From positions 16,086 through 80,085 of the forward strand of contig PBJL01000031.1 in assembly GCA_002721105.1 (NCBI GenBank): a DNA stretch of 64,000 nucleotides, in the 5' to 3' direction. The position numbers were made by a program, and so were the translations under genes. Each line of letters starts with the position of its first letter. The first letter of the stretch is position 1. The notes under the pieces are model-generated. The model worked only from the letters and a program-made list of their open reading frames with translations. It was not told where the DNA came from and did not search any database. This document shows positions 41,689 through 50,980 of this stretch, piece after piece. The stretch comes from Acidiferrobacteraceae bacterium (GTDB lineage: Bacteria; Pseudomonadota; Gammaproteobacteria; Arenicellales; UBA868).

Positions 41689-44600
41689 TTAGAGTAGATC
41701 ATCCTTTACCATCTGATGATTGACTAGGCTAGCATACAGACCTTGCTTTCTGAGTAACTCATCATGAATTCCACTTTCTACAATACGACCTTTATCCATA
41801 ACCAAGATACGATCGGCTTCTTGTATTGTCGATAACCGATGCGCAATTACCAATGTGGTTCGATTAGCCTGCAACTTGCTTAACGACTGATGTACTACTT
41901 GCTCACTCAAGGTATCAAGATGAGAAGTAGCTTCATCAAGAATTAAAACCGGGGCATTTTTAAGGAATGCTCGTGCTATAGCAACCCGTTGTCTCTGGCC
42001 TCCTGATAGTGATGTACCTCGCTCTCCGACATTTGTTTCCAATCCAACAGGCAGTGAGCTGATTAAATCCTCTAATGCTGAATATTCAATCGCACGGTAA
42101 AGCTCTTTTTTTGACGCGTCAGGCTTTGCTATCCGAATATTAGCTTCTAATGTATCGTTGAAAAGATATGTGTCTTGAGAAACTAATGCAAGTTTCTGAC
42201 GTAACTCATCCAATTTATATTGTCGTAAATCATGGCTGCCAAATGTGATTGTTCCCTTAGTTGGATCCCAGAATCGCATCAATAAGTTAGCAAGAGTAGT
42301 CTTTCCGCTTCCTGATGGGCCAACAATAGCTACTGTTTTACCTGTCTCAATTTCAGCTGATACATTGTCTAAGACTAGAGCGTTACTGCCGGGATACCAA
42401 AACGAAACAGCTTCAATGTGAATTGTTTGCTCGCTTGTTTGGGAATCTAGCCCAGGTCCATCATTAATAATTACCGGCTCGTTTTCTAAACCGTAAAGCC
42501 TTCTTGTGGCTCCAAGCGTATCTGCGAGCTGGCGGCCAATTTCAGCAATTTCTGAAATAGGGAGAAATGCAGCCATCGCCAATATTGTTAGCAATGGGAG
42601 AGTCCCCGCATCAATGCTGTTGCTTTGCACAAGGGTTGCTCCCGTAGCGATAATGGTCAAACCGCCTAGTCCGGTCAAAGTATCCAATGCTGCTTCTTGG
42701 AAAACTAGTTGACGATAAAAAGGAAGTCGTAGTGAAATATGGTTCTGAGCTAATACATGCAATTTATCCCTCTGCCTTATCTGATACTGAAACGATAAAA
42801 TTTCCGCCATCCCCTGTATAGAATCAATAACATATGCGGTTAATTCTCCAGAAGCTTCTTTTGCTTTAGAGCCTAACTCATCGACGCGTTTTCGCATTAG
42901 GAATGGACTAATAGATACCAAAATCAGGAATGGAAGAATAGATAACCCTAGCCAAATATTTTGACTAAGTAAAACACCTAACACTACACCTGGAACAAGA
43001 ATAGAGACTAATGCAGGAGCTATTGTGTGCGCAAAAAAATACTCAATCATCTCGATATCTTGAGTAGCTATGGACATAATGTCACCTGTGCGCCGGCGCG
43101 TAAGGAAAGCAGGTGCAAGACGATCGATTTTCCTGAAGGCAGCAATTCTTAGATCAGCTAAGAGTCTAAAAGCCATATCGTGAGCAAGCCAAGATTCTAG
43201 CCAATGCAAAATTCCAGTAAGGGCCGCTGAAATCCAAAGTCCATTTATAAAAAATTGAAATGATTGATCATTTTTTAATGCCCATATAATTAATGCGCTA
43301 AATATTCCTACCCCAATGTAGGTAAGAACCCGAAGAATTCCACAAATAAATACGACGGATACCTTTGCTCTCCACGGAATAACATGTCTAAGTAAAATCA
43401 AACCGGTCTGCGACCAACTTAAACCTTCTGCACGAATGACTCCTTCGGTAGGAGGTAATCCCACATCAGGTTGAAGCATAGGATCCTCGGAAACTCCATT
43501 CTCTCGCGCTATAGGTTCTCGTTTCAAACTTAACTGCACCTCTTCTACACTATTTAACTGATCTGCCATAAGTGATTTATAGCATTGACCTGACCTAATT
43601 AGCTCAAGATGAGTCCCTTTTTCTTGGATATTGCCATCAGCAAGGACTAGTATTCGGTCACATTTTATGATGCTAGATAATCGATGTGCTAATACTATAG
43701 TGGTACGTCCAACCATAAGCTTATCGAGCGCATCTAAAATAATTGCTTCATTTTCTGCATCTACTGATGAAAGGGCTTCATCAAGAATTAGGATTGGCGT
43801 ATTTCTTAATAAGGCTCTTGCTATAGCGACCCGCTGTTTTTGGCCCCCAGATAATTTAACGCCTCTTTCTCCAATTAAGGTGTCATACCCATTCGGTAAA
43901 TCCATAATAAACTGATGAATATTTGCTTTTTTTGTTGCATCATCTAGCTCTTGATCAGTTGCGTCATACTTTCCAATTTGGAGATTCTCTCGGACTGTTC
44001 CATGGAACAAAAACGCGTCTTGGTAGACAATGGATATATTCCGTCGTAATACATTTAATGGCAATTGGCGTATATCAGTTCCACCGATATGAATAGCTCC
44101 GTCAGAAACTTCATGAAATCGCTCAATCAATCTGACAATAGTAGACTTCCCACATCCACTCGGGCCTACAATTCCTACACGTTCTCCTTGATTTACTTCA
44201 AAACTTAGCTTGTTATGAACCTTTTCACGTTTTCCAGGATATTCAAATTCAACATCGCGAAAATGAATCGACGAATCCTGAATTTCCTCTTTTGGCCAAT
44301 TGCTCCCCTCAGTCACCTCCGGCTTCGCGTCAAAGATCCGATATACCCCTACTGCCGCAGACCGGCCCACCATGCCTTGATGAAGTACGCTTCTCAACTC
44401 CCGCATTGGGCGAAAAATTTCAACCCCAAGTAATAGTATGATTAATAAAGCATTAAGCTCCATGTTTCCACTAATCACCCTGCTTGAACCGATAATGAGC
44501 GCAGCCGCAGCTCCTAACGCTATTGCTGTATCAGTAATGCCTCTAGCTAATGAGTTAGTCGCGAGAACCCACATCGTGGTTCGAAACAATTCTTTTGCCT

Positions 44601-45270
44601 TATCACTTAATAATCTTGCTTTTGATTCGCTCTGTCCGAAAGATTTGAGGGTGGAAAGACCTTGTATCGAGTCTAGGAATTCTGCAGCGAATGCGCCATA
44701 TGCTTTAGAACGTTCGAGTGATTTTCTTGAATCAAGTTGATGCCATAAACTTGGTCCAATTAGAGCAACTACTGCTGCCACTAAAAGAGTTAGCGCTACA
44801 GGAAAGTCAATAAAAACTACAACACAAAAAATTATCAGGGGAGTAATAGCGCTAATTAATACCTGAGGTAAATAACGGCCAAAATAAGTCTCTAATTGAT
44901 CAATACCATCTACTAAAGTCAATGCCAGTTCCCCGGAACGTTGATGGGTTATGTATCCCGGGCCCAAACTCATGACCTTATCAAAAAGAATACTTCGTAA
45001 CGTTTGTTGTATTTTTGAGGCTGTAGTATGGGCGATTATGTTTCTATAATATTCAAGAAATCCTCTGGCACACATAAGGCCTGCTATCAGGAAAAATGGC
45101 AGGATCAACTCGTGAAAAGCGATTCCTTCAAAGATTTTTCCTATTAACCATCCTAATGCTGCTAACCGCGCAATACCGATACTTACCGACAAAAGTCCAA
45201 CAAAAAAACACAAGAGAAGCTGCCAACGAAATCCCTTCGTTAGGAACCATAATCTTGACTCGAAATGCAC
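41689..45270 (-). CDS. Single-chain full ABC exporter (TMD-NBD-TMD-NBD, CydDC-like)
   Basis: A 1193-residue protein in which two half-exporters are fused. The layout is TMD1 (about 15-310), NBD1 (about 335-570), a linker of some 70 residues, TMD2 (about 640-930) and NBD2 (about 950-1185). Both nucleotide sites look complete: Walker A GPSGCGKST and GPSGSGKTT, signatures LSGGQKQR and LSGGQRQR, Walker B LILDEA in both, and the switch His in AHRLSS/AHRLST. Bacterial exporters are normally two half-chains. The RPMRELRSVLHQG and ATRRLYGLENEP segments recall CydD and CydC, which export thiols for cytochrome bd assembly. The substrate is otherwise unknown. Confidence 0.85.
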   Translation of the reverse strand: MHFESRLWFLTKGFRWQLLLCFFVGLLSVSIGIARLAALGWLIGKIFEGIAFHELILPFFLIAGLMCARGFLEYYRNIIAHTTASKIQQTLRSILFDKVMSLGPGYITHQRSGELALTLVDGIDQLETYFGRYLPQVLISAITPLIIFCVVVFIDFPVALTLLVAAVVALIGPSLWHQLDSRKSLERSKAYGAFAAEFLDSIQGLSTLKSFGQSESKARLLSDKAKELFRTTMWVLATNSLARGITDTAIALGAAAALIIGSSRVISGNMELNALLIILLLGVEIFRPMRELRSVLHQGMVGRSAAVGVYRIFDAKPEVTEGSNWPKEEIQDSSIHFRDVEFEYPGKREKVHNKLSFEVNQGERVGIVGPSGCGKSTIVRLIERFHEVSDGAIHIGGTDIRQLPLNVLRRNISIVYQDAFLFHGTVRENLQIGKYDATDQELDDATKKANIHQFIMDLPNGYDTLIGERGVKLSGGQKQRVAIARALLRNTPILILDEALSSVDAENEAIILDALDKLMVGRTTIVLAHRLSSIIKCDRILVLADGNIQEKGTHLELIRSGQCYKSLMADQLNSVEEVQLSLKREPIARENGVSEDPMLQPDVGLPPTEGVIRAEGLSWSQTGLILLRHVIPWRAKVSVVFICGILRVLTYIGVGIFSALIIWALKNDQSFQFFINGLWISAALTGILHWLESWLAHDMAFRLLADLRIAAFRKIDRLAPAFLTRRRTGDIMSIATQDIEMIEYFFAHTIAPALVSILVPGVVLGVLLSQNIWLGLSILPFLILVSISPFLMRKRVDELGSKAKEASGELTAYVIDSIQGMAEILSFQYQIRQRDKLHVLAQNHISLRLPFYRQLVFQEAALDTLTGLGGLTIIATGATLVQSNSIDAGTLPLLTILAMAAFLPISEIAEIGRQLADTLGATRRLYGLENEPVIINDGPGLDSQTSEQTIHIEAVSFWYPGSNALVLDNVSAEIETGKTVAIVGPSGSGKTTLANLLMRFWDPTKGTITFGSHDLRQYKLDELRQKLALVSQDTYLFNDTLEANIRIAKPDASKKELYRAIEYSALEDLISSLPVGLETNVGERGTSLSGGQRQRVAIARAFLKNAPVLILDEATSHLDTLSEQVVHQSLSKLQANRTTLVIAHRLSTIQEADRILVMDKGRIVESGIHDELLRKQGLYASLVNHQMVKDDLL

Positions 45271-45404
45271 TTAAGTCATCCTATATCGGCCAAAACTTTC
45301 AGGTTCTTAATTTGCAACGAATATAGTTCAATGTCATAACTTAAAGCCAACTAGGTTGTCCAAGTCAAATTAATATAGAAACGGAGAGTAGACAGGAATT
45401 AATA

Positions 45405-46484
45405 CTAAATATCTAACATCCATTCGTAATGATCATCAATCTCACCATATTGAACATTCGTCAGTTCTCGATATAGCCGAGAGCATATTGCGTCTTTGCC
45501 GGGATTCGGAACAACAATTTGATTCCCTTTGAATTCAATGTTTTTGATCGGAGCAACGACAGCAGCCGTCCCTGCTCCAAACGCTTCAAACAAAGTACCC
45601 TCTTTCTCCGCAATCATCAGCTCGTCTACCGAGATCGGTCGCTCTTCGTGCTCAATCTTCCATTCCTTTAAAAGATGAAGAATAGAGTCGCGTGTTACGC
45701 CAGGTAAAATTGTCCCAGCAAGTGGAGGGGTAACGACTTTGTCTTTGATTCGAAAAAAAATATTCATATGGCCAGCTTCTTCAATATACCGATGTTCCTT
45801 CGAGTCTAACCACAAAATTTGGTCGTATCCGGAGATTAATCCGTCCCCAGTTGCCTTTAATGTCGATGCATAATTACCGCCGGTTTTAGCAGCACCCATC
45901 CCGCCCGGCGCAGCTCTTGTAAATTGGTCTTCGGCTTTTAAAGTTATACCTGGCCCGTCACGATGGAAATATTCGCTCACCGGGGCTGTAATGATCAGAA
46001 ATTCATAAGAGGTGGCTGGCCTTACTGACAAATGCCCTTCTGATCCAAATATTAAAGGTCGCACGTATAAGCTATTTGATCGACTCTTAGGCACCCACTC
46101 TCTCTCGACCGCAACTAGCGCGGAAACAGCTTCAACAAAAAAATCTACCGATATTGTTGGTATACATAAACGCTCACATGACTTTTTAAAACGTTCTCCA
46201 TTTATCCACGGCCGAAAAACTCGAATGATGTTATCTTGGCTGCCTCTATATGCTTTTAAACCTTCGAAGACTGATTGACCATAATGCAGTCCAAGACAGC
46301 CGGGGCTTACTGAGAGAGGCTCGTGTGGCACGATTGAGCCTTCACGCCATGCGCCGTTGCGCCAAGATTGCCGAAACATATGGTCGGTAAAAATATTGCC
46401 AAAACCAACCGAATCTAGGTCTACCGATTTATATTTGGGATTTGTTGTTTTTTTTATTTTAATAGACACAATGCGCAACGCCAA
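45405..46484 (-). CDS. ilvE: Branched-chain amino acid aminotransferase
   Basis: A 359-residue fold-type IV PLP enzyme of the BCAT2 (long) branch. The PLP lysine is in GAAKTGGNYASTL, the phosphate site in EEAGHMNIFFRIKD, and LHYGQSVFEGLKAYRG is typical of BCAT. It interconverts Leu, Ile and Val with their 2-keto acids. The frame starts with TTG at 46484 and a GTG at 46469 is equally possible; neither has a strong ribosome site. It lies 13 bp after the tungsten-type oxidoreductase on the same strand, which hints that the two genes share a transcript. Confidence 0.87.
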   Translation of the reverse strand: MALRIVSIKIKKTTNPKYKSVDLDSVGFGNIFTDHMFRQSWRNGAWREGSIVPHEPLSVSPGCLGLHYGQSVFEGLKAYRGSQDNIIRVFRPWINGERFKKSCERLCIPTISVDFFVEAVSALVAVEREWVPKSRSNSLYVRPLIFGSEGHLSVRPATSYEFLIITAPVSEYFHRDGPGITLKAEDQFTRAAPGGMGAAKTGGNYASTLKATGDGLISGYDQILWLDSKEHRYIEEAGHMNIFFRIKDKVVTPPLAGTILPGVTRDSILHLLKEWKIEHEERPISVDELMIAEKEGTLFEAFGAGTAAVVAPIKNIEFKGNQIVVPNPGKDAICSRLYRELTNVQYGEIDDHYEWMLDI

Positions 46485-46497
46485 AACCTATTGCTAA

Positions 46498-48198
46498 CTA
46501 AAACTTAGCATATTTGTTAACCTCATCGCTATGAAATCTTGCAACTTTATTCGTTGGCGCTAAAGGCTCTTCGTAAAAGAACGATGGCAATTCATCATCC
46601 GCATCTGTAAATCCTGCTATCCGATTGAATTCTCGCTCGTACTCAATAGTTTCTCTACCCAGCGTCATAAAAAAATCTGTGTCTAATTTAAGACCGAACG
46701 CATCATTAAGAGTTGTCACGATAAATTCGATGCGAGTAAAAGTAACGGAGCGACCAAAGATGCAAATACCAAGTGAGTCAGATGCGGCGTATTGAATCTG
46801 AGCCTCAAGACTTGCCTCCACTATCTCTTTAGCGTCCATTTTGTCAGTGTCCAATACTGGCAGATTCCCTGCCGTATGATCCGCGCCTTGTGGTGTCATC
46901 ATCATTGTTATGCCAGTTGCTTCCACCACTCTGGGATCATAGGCGCTAATAGCTTGGTTTTTTATAACAGGAATGCGAGTAGCGTTATAGTGCGCACCTA
47001 CTTTTGCCGTACCTTGAGCCCATAGTCGGCCTAGTTCCGTACCTGCCTTTATTTCGTTGAAGAATTTCTTCATAAATGAACGATCACCAAACTCTGCTAA
47101 ACCCATCTCCATTAACACGCCAATTGTGGCCCCTGTTTCTATAGTATCTAATCCTAAATCGTTTGCAATAAAATTCATCTGAGCCAAATCATCTGGATCA
47201 TCTAATCCACAGTTAGTCCCCATGAGTCCCAAAGTTTCATATTCGATTGGCGATGCAATTTCAACACCGTCTTTATCAACATATACGTTACTGCATTCAA
47301 TCGTGCACCCTGGCATGCAAGCATGTGTAGTTTGACCCCCTCGGGAAAGATTCAACTCACGGATATGGTCCCCTCCTAATTTAAATGTTTCTAAATCAGG
47401 GTCCACAAAACGTCCAACACTAAAATTATTAACAGGTATCCCGCCTTGATGATTCTGAATATCCGCCATCATGGCGGTGCCAACCTTACGAAAAGTATGA
47501 ACTGGAGCTTGTTCATCTAATAACCTGTTGTATTCTTTGACAGACCCCATTACTTTTTTCCGGTCAACAAATTGGGGCATTTTGTTTAAGGGAATTACTA
47601 TTGCTTTTACTTTTTTACTGCCCATAACTGCACCAACGCCTCCACGTGCGGCTAATCGAGATGGGCGCAAATCAACATCGCTCGTCGCGATACCAGATAC
47701 CAAACCCATATACTCTCCAACAGGACCGCAAATCGCCAGACTAACTTTCTTTCCGAATCGGTCATGAAGCATGTTTGCAACTTCAAAGTTATTTTTTCCT
47801 AGGTAGTCATCAGCTTTGTGGTGCTGAACGTCACCACTTTTCATAATTTCAAGCACTGTCCAGTCTTCGCTCGCATCGTTCAGTGTAAATCCTGCTAATT
47901 CAAGTTGGCCCATTGCAAAACCGAAAGTTCCGCCTGAATTAGATTCTTTTATTCCTCCCGTCAAGGGACTCCGGCATCCAATGCTCAATCTGTTTGCATT
48001 AGAAAAATTTGTTCCTGCAAGAGGTCCCACAGAAAAAATTAATGGGTTCTCTGGAGAAAGAGGCTCTACAACAGCAGCGCCACGCTCAAGGAGAGTTTTT
48101 GCGATATAGTGCCTTCCTGCTTTTATGACGTCATCAGGCGCTACCTCTTCGATATTACATCCCTGATTTCTTAGATCTATATGTAAATGTTTCCGCAT
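46498..48198 (-). CDS. Tungsten-type aldehyde:ferredoxin oxidoreductase family protein
   Basis: A 566-residue member of the AOR family, which carries tungstopterin and one 4Fe-4S cluster. The cluster ligands are Cys294-x3-Cys298-x3-Cys302 (CMPGCTIEC) plus a distal Cys479 (DSLGICIFG). The x3 spacing between the first two differs from C-x2-C of the archaeal prototype. The pterin-binding segments EPLSPENPLIFSVGPLAG, SPLTGGIKESNSGG and ARGGVGAVMGSKKVKAI are clear. It is slightly shorter than archaeal AOR (about 605). No ferredoxin partner or tungstate transporter gene is next to it. It is flanked by IlvE and BioY; the aldehyde or acid substrate is unknown. Confidence 0.87.
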   Translation of the reverse strand: MRKHLHIDLRNQGCNIEEVAPDDVIKAGRHYIAKTLLERGAAVVEPLSPENPLIFSVGPLAGTNFSNANRLSIGCRSPLTGGIKESNSGGTFGFAMGQLELAGFTLNDASEDWTVLEIMKSGDVQHHKADDYLGKNNFEVANMLHDRFGKKVSLAICGPVGEYMGLVSGIATSDVDLRPSRLAARGGVGAVMGSKKVKAIVIPLNKMPQFVDRKKVMGSVKEYNRLLDEQAPVHTFRKVGTAMMADIQNHQGGIPVNNFSVGRFVDPDLETFKLGGDHIRELNLSRGGQTTHACMPGCTIECSNVYVDKDGVEIASPIEYETLGLMGTNCGLDDPDDLAQMNFIANDLGLDTIETGATIGVLMEMGLAEFGDRSFMKKFFNEIKAGTELGRLWAQGTAKVGAHYNATRIPVIKNQAISAYDPRVVEATGITMMMTPQGADHTAGNLPVLDTDKMDAKEIVEASLEAQIQYAASDSLGICIFGRSVTFTRIEFIVTTLNDAFGLKLDTDFFMTLGRETIEYEREFNRIAGFTDADDELPSFFYEEPLAPTNKVARFHSDEVNKYAKF

Positions 48199-48241
48199 TA
48201 TTAGGTATCCTAAAGTTTCTATTTTCCGAGAGGTGGTTTTA

Positions 48242-48802
48242 TTATTTTGAATTAAGTTTCCGCCAAATTAGCGGCACCGTTAAAACGGCAAGTGCAATTT
48301 TAAATAATTCAGGCCAAATAAACTGAACAAATCCAACTTGGATGCTCGCCTCCCATCCAGTAAATCTAGCTAGCCAGATGACGCCTAAAATAAATATTAT
48401 TAATTCACCGACTAGCATCACAGAAATCATATGGCGAAATGATTTTGTAAACCCTCGCTCAGCGAGAATTCCCACTGAAAACATTGCGAGAGCAAAACCG
48501 AACAAGTATCCACCGGTTGGGCCAATTAAATAGGCAGGACCTGACCCTGTCGCAAAAACCGGGAGGCCTATGGTACCTTCAGCCAAATATAACAGTCCGG
48601 TCGCTAATCCGAGTTTTGAGCCGTATGCGATCCCTAGAATTAACACTATGAAAGTTTGCATCGTGAAAGGTACAGGCCCAATTGGAATATTTACTTTGGC
48701 AGAGACAGCTAGCAACAATGTTCCGATAAACGCAAGAAGTGCTTGTTTTGGCAAAGATTTCTGCGCTGCCGGCCAAATCGTACTAGTTATAGTATTGTTC
48801 AC
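48242..48802 (-). CDS. bioY: Biotin transporter substrate-binding component
   Basis: A 186-residue, six-span BioY protein, the S component of biotin ECF transporters. Family hallmarks are the KVNIPIGPVPFTMQTFIVLI stretch, the YLAEGTIGLPVFATG and GPTGGYLFGF segments, and a small C-terminal basic tail. It binds biotin in the inner membrane. No bioM/bioN ATPase or coupling genes are nearby, so it either shares a general energising module or acts alone as reported for some BioY proteins. It is 43 bp upstream of the AOR-family gene; biotin and tungsten-enzyme use are not otherwise linked. Confidence 0.92.
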   Translation of the reverse strand: MNNTITSTIWPAAQKSLPKQALLAFIGTLLLAVSAKVNIPIGPVPFTMQTFIVLILGIAYGSKLGLATGLLYLAEGTIGLPVFATGSGPAYLIGPTGGYLFGFALAMFSVGILAERGFTKSFRHMISVMLVGELIIFILGVIWLARFTGWEASIQVGFVQFIWPELFKIALAVLTVPLIWRKLNSK

Positions 48803-48947
48803 TGCATAGCTCCTGTTAAGTTCTCAAATATTATAGTTGGCAAGATCCATCCGTGGAGCCTGTCGGTCTAAAATACCGGGTTAATTTTTTTGTCGCGCTA
48901 GGAATTTCATCTGGCCTGAAAATCCTAATATTGAACTGTTTACTCTT

Positions 48948-48969
48948 TTGGTTGAACTCTATTAACCAA
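48948..48969. promoter_or_regulatory. Inverted repeat upstream of bioY
   Basis: TTGGTT (48948-48953) and AACCAA (48964-48969) are perfect inverted arms around a 10-bp spacer, about 150 bp upstream of the bioY start in a 225-bp region with no gene. It could be an operator for bioY; it does not match the BirA box (TTGTAAACC) that I remember. Confidence 0.3.
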
Positions 48970-49027
48970 GAAATCTAATTTAGGTATAGTGTAACTTCTA
49001 AGGCTAATATCTCAAAACATTGTTTGT

Positions 49028-50026
49028 TCATGCTACTCTATTAATTAGCGCCGTATTTTTCGTGCTTAAACGTCGGATATTTTCTAACAGTATGTCCATC
49101 AGATTATCTTCGTATTTTGCGGTTTCACCACCAGTATGCGGAGTTATAATTAAATTTTTAATGTTCCAGAATGGGGACGATAATGGCAATGGCTCATCTA
49201 TAAAATGATCAATAGCAGCTCCAGCAATTTGACCACTTTCTAGCGCCTCTAATAACGCTTTCTCCTCTACACACCCTCCACGAGCGACATTGATCAAATA
49301 ACTAGAAGCCTGCATCTCAGCAATTGCGGCCTTATCCATCAAATTACGAGTATCGGGCGTTAAAGGGCAGCATAAAACGACGAAGTCTGCTTTGTTTAAT
49401 AAATATTTAAATTTCGATGCAGGATGCAATTCATCGACAATACCATTATGTTTAGTTATGTCGTTCTTAACGCCTATCACTCTCATTCCAAAAGCTTTGG
49501 CAATGCGGGATAATCGCGAGCCAATTTCTCCTAACCCAATTATCAACATAGTTGTTTTGCATAGATCTTGTTCTCTTCTATTTCGATCCGAAACCCATGG
49601 TCGCCAGTATTGAGATGTTTGATTATCACGTGCGATATGAAGTTGCCTGACAAGTGATAGCACTAGACTCATCGCGTGGTGGCTTACAGCATCTGCGTTT
49701 ACGGTGCTTGCCGTACACAAATATATGCCCCGGCGTCGAAGTTTATCGACTGGAAATTGTTCATAACCTGCACTAATTGACTGTATATATTTGAGTTTAT
49801 GGGCGCTTTCTAACAGACTGTCTTCCCAAAATCCTGAAATAGTAAGAATATCTGCTTTTTCTACCTCAGCTAAGGTATCCTTGATATTCCATGTTTGAAA
49901 ATATTTGTAATTTACTCGTCTAGAGAGCGCAGTCTCTGAAAATCGGTAAGTTGGATGCGCGAAATGTACGCATAACTCCGTGTCAAGTAGAGAAACTGCA
50001 GTATCTAAAGTATGACTTTTATCCAT
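49028..50026 (-). CDS. NAD-dependent D-2-hydroxyacid dehydrogenase (GhrA/hydroxypyruvate-reductase-like)
   Basis: A 332-residue dehydrogenase. The dinucleotide fold is IIGLGEIGSRLSRIAKAFG, the Arg is in INVARGGCVEE, the Glu in DHFIDEPLP, and the catalytic His in ITPHTGG. It is 25-30% shorter than SerA and has no ACT domain. Substrates of this group include glyoxylate, hydroxypyruvate and other 2-keto acids. It lies 22 bp after the SDR gene on the same strand and probably works with it on sugar-acid or polyol-derived keto acids. Confidence 0.83.
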   Translation of the reverse strand: MDKSHTLDTAVSLLDTELCVHFAHPTYRFSETALSRRVNYKYFQTWNIKDTLAEVEKADILTISGFWEDSLLESAHKLKYIQSISAGYEQFPVDKLRRRGIYLCTASTVNADAVSHHAMSLVLSLVRQLHIARDNQTSQYWRPWVSDRNRREQDLCKTTMLIIGLGEIGSRLSRIAKAFGMRVIGVKNDITKHNGIVDELHPASKFKYLLNKADFVVLCCPLTPDTRNLMDKAAIAEMQASSYLINVARGGCVEEKALLEALESGQIAGAAIDHFIDEPLPLSSPFWNIKNLIITPHTGGETAKYEDNLMDILLENIRRLSTKNTALINRVA

Positions 50027-50048
50027 AATATAAAAAACTGATAGTTAA

Positions 50049-50801
50049 CTAATAGGTTGCGCGACCACCGCTTAGATCAAAAACAGCGCCGGTAGTGAAT
50101 GAATTTTCTTCTGACACTAGCCAAGCCACCATTGCTGCGACTTCTTCGACTAATACAAACCTACCTCGAGGTATTTTAGATAACATATAGTCGATGTGTT
50201 CCTGGCTAATCTGATCAAATATTCGGGTTTTAGCCGCAGCTGGCGTGATACAGTTTACCGCAATATTTTTATCCGCCGTTTCCTTAGAGATAGATTTGGT
50301 CAGTGCAATTACAGCCGCTTTTGCCGAACTATAAGCTGCAGCATTAGGATTTCCTTCTTTTCCTGCTATAGAAGCTACATTAACTATTCTCCCATAATTT
50401 TGGTCGCGCATTAACGGTACGACTGCCCGACAGCAATAGTAAACAGCATTAAGATCAATATTTATAACTTCAAGCCAATCATCAATAGAATATTCCCACG
50501 ATGGCATCGTCGGTCCCGCGATTCCTGCGTTATTAACAAATATATCAATAGAACCACAGGCTTCTTTAACGATTTCGACTGCTGATTGCACTGAATCATA
50601 TTCTGTAAGTTCTACCGTTTGAGTATTAATATTGGTTACTGTCGAAAAACCTTCGATTGCTTTCTCAAGAAATTTCGCATCACGATCCCAAATGCTGATT
50701 TGAGCTCCAGAGTTAGCAAGCCGGGTCGCAATAGCTAGGCCTATTCCTTGAGCACCACCGGTGACAACGGCCGTTCGCCCTGCAAGATCTATGTTATTCA
50801 C
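50049..50801 (-). CDS. Short-chain dehydrogenase/reductase
   Basis: A 250-residue classical SDR. The cofactor loop is TGGAQGIGLAIA, the NNAG motif is VNNAGIAG, the catalytic Ser is in NVASIAG and the Tyr-x3-Lys in YSSAKAAV. It acts on secondary alcohols, with NAD probable because the second-strand acid is Asp (WDRDAKF). Its closest known setting is as a 3-dehydro- or 2-keto-3-deoxy-sugar-acid dehydrogenase beside an FAH-family hydrolase, as seen around 50-54 kb. Substrate specificity is not proven. It diverges from a second hydroxyacid dehydrogenase gene. Confidence 0.87.
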   Translation of the reverse strand: MNNIDLAGRTAVVTGGAQGIGLAIATRLANSGAQISIWDRDAKFLEKAIEGFSTVTNINTQTVELTEYDSVQSAVEIVKEACGSIDIFVNNAGIAGPTMPSWEYSIDDWLEVINIDLNAVYYCCRAVVPLMRDQNYGRIVNVASIAGKEGNPNAAAYSSAKAAVIALTKSISKETADKNIAVNCITPAAAKTRIFDQISQEHIDYMLSKIPRGRFVLVEEVAAMVAWLVSEENSFTTGAVFDLSGGRATY

Positions 50802-50823
50802 TCTTTTCTGCTCCTAGGTCTGG

Positions 50824-50914
50824 TTTGATCAAATATTTAATGTAAAAAAACATTACAGCTTAAAGCAATTCCTAAAACAGATTTGTACAATATAATTGCC
50901 TTTTGGGTATTGTA
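50824..50914. promoter_or_regulatory. Divergent control region with three dyads
   Basis: The 179-bp gap between divergent dehydrogenase genes contains a perfect 10-bp palindrome TTTGATCAAA (50824-50833) and a perfect 8-bp palindrome TTGTACAA (50883-50890). It also has an inverted repeat TACAATA (50886-50892) / TATTGTA (50908-50914) with a 15-bp spacer. TTGTACAA resembles the core of GntR/FadR-type operators. Confidence 0.5.
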
Positions 50915-50980
50915 ATTTAGGAATGATGGACTAACATATTTTATGCTAAACAGTCCTATTTTGGAGAAAGATTATATATT

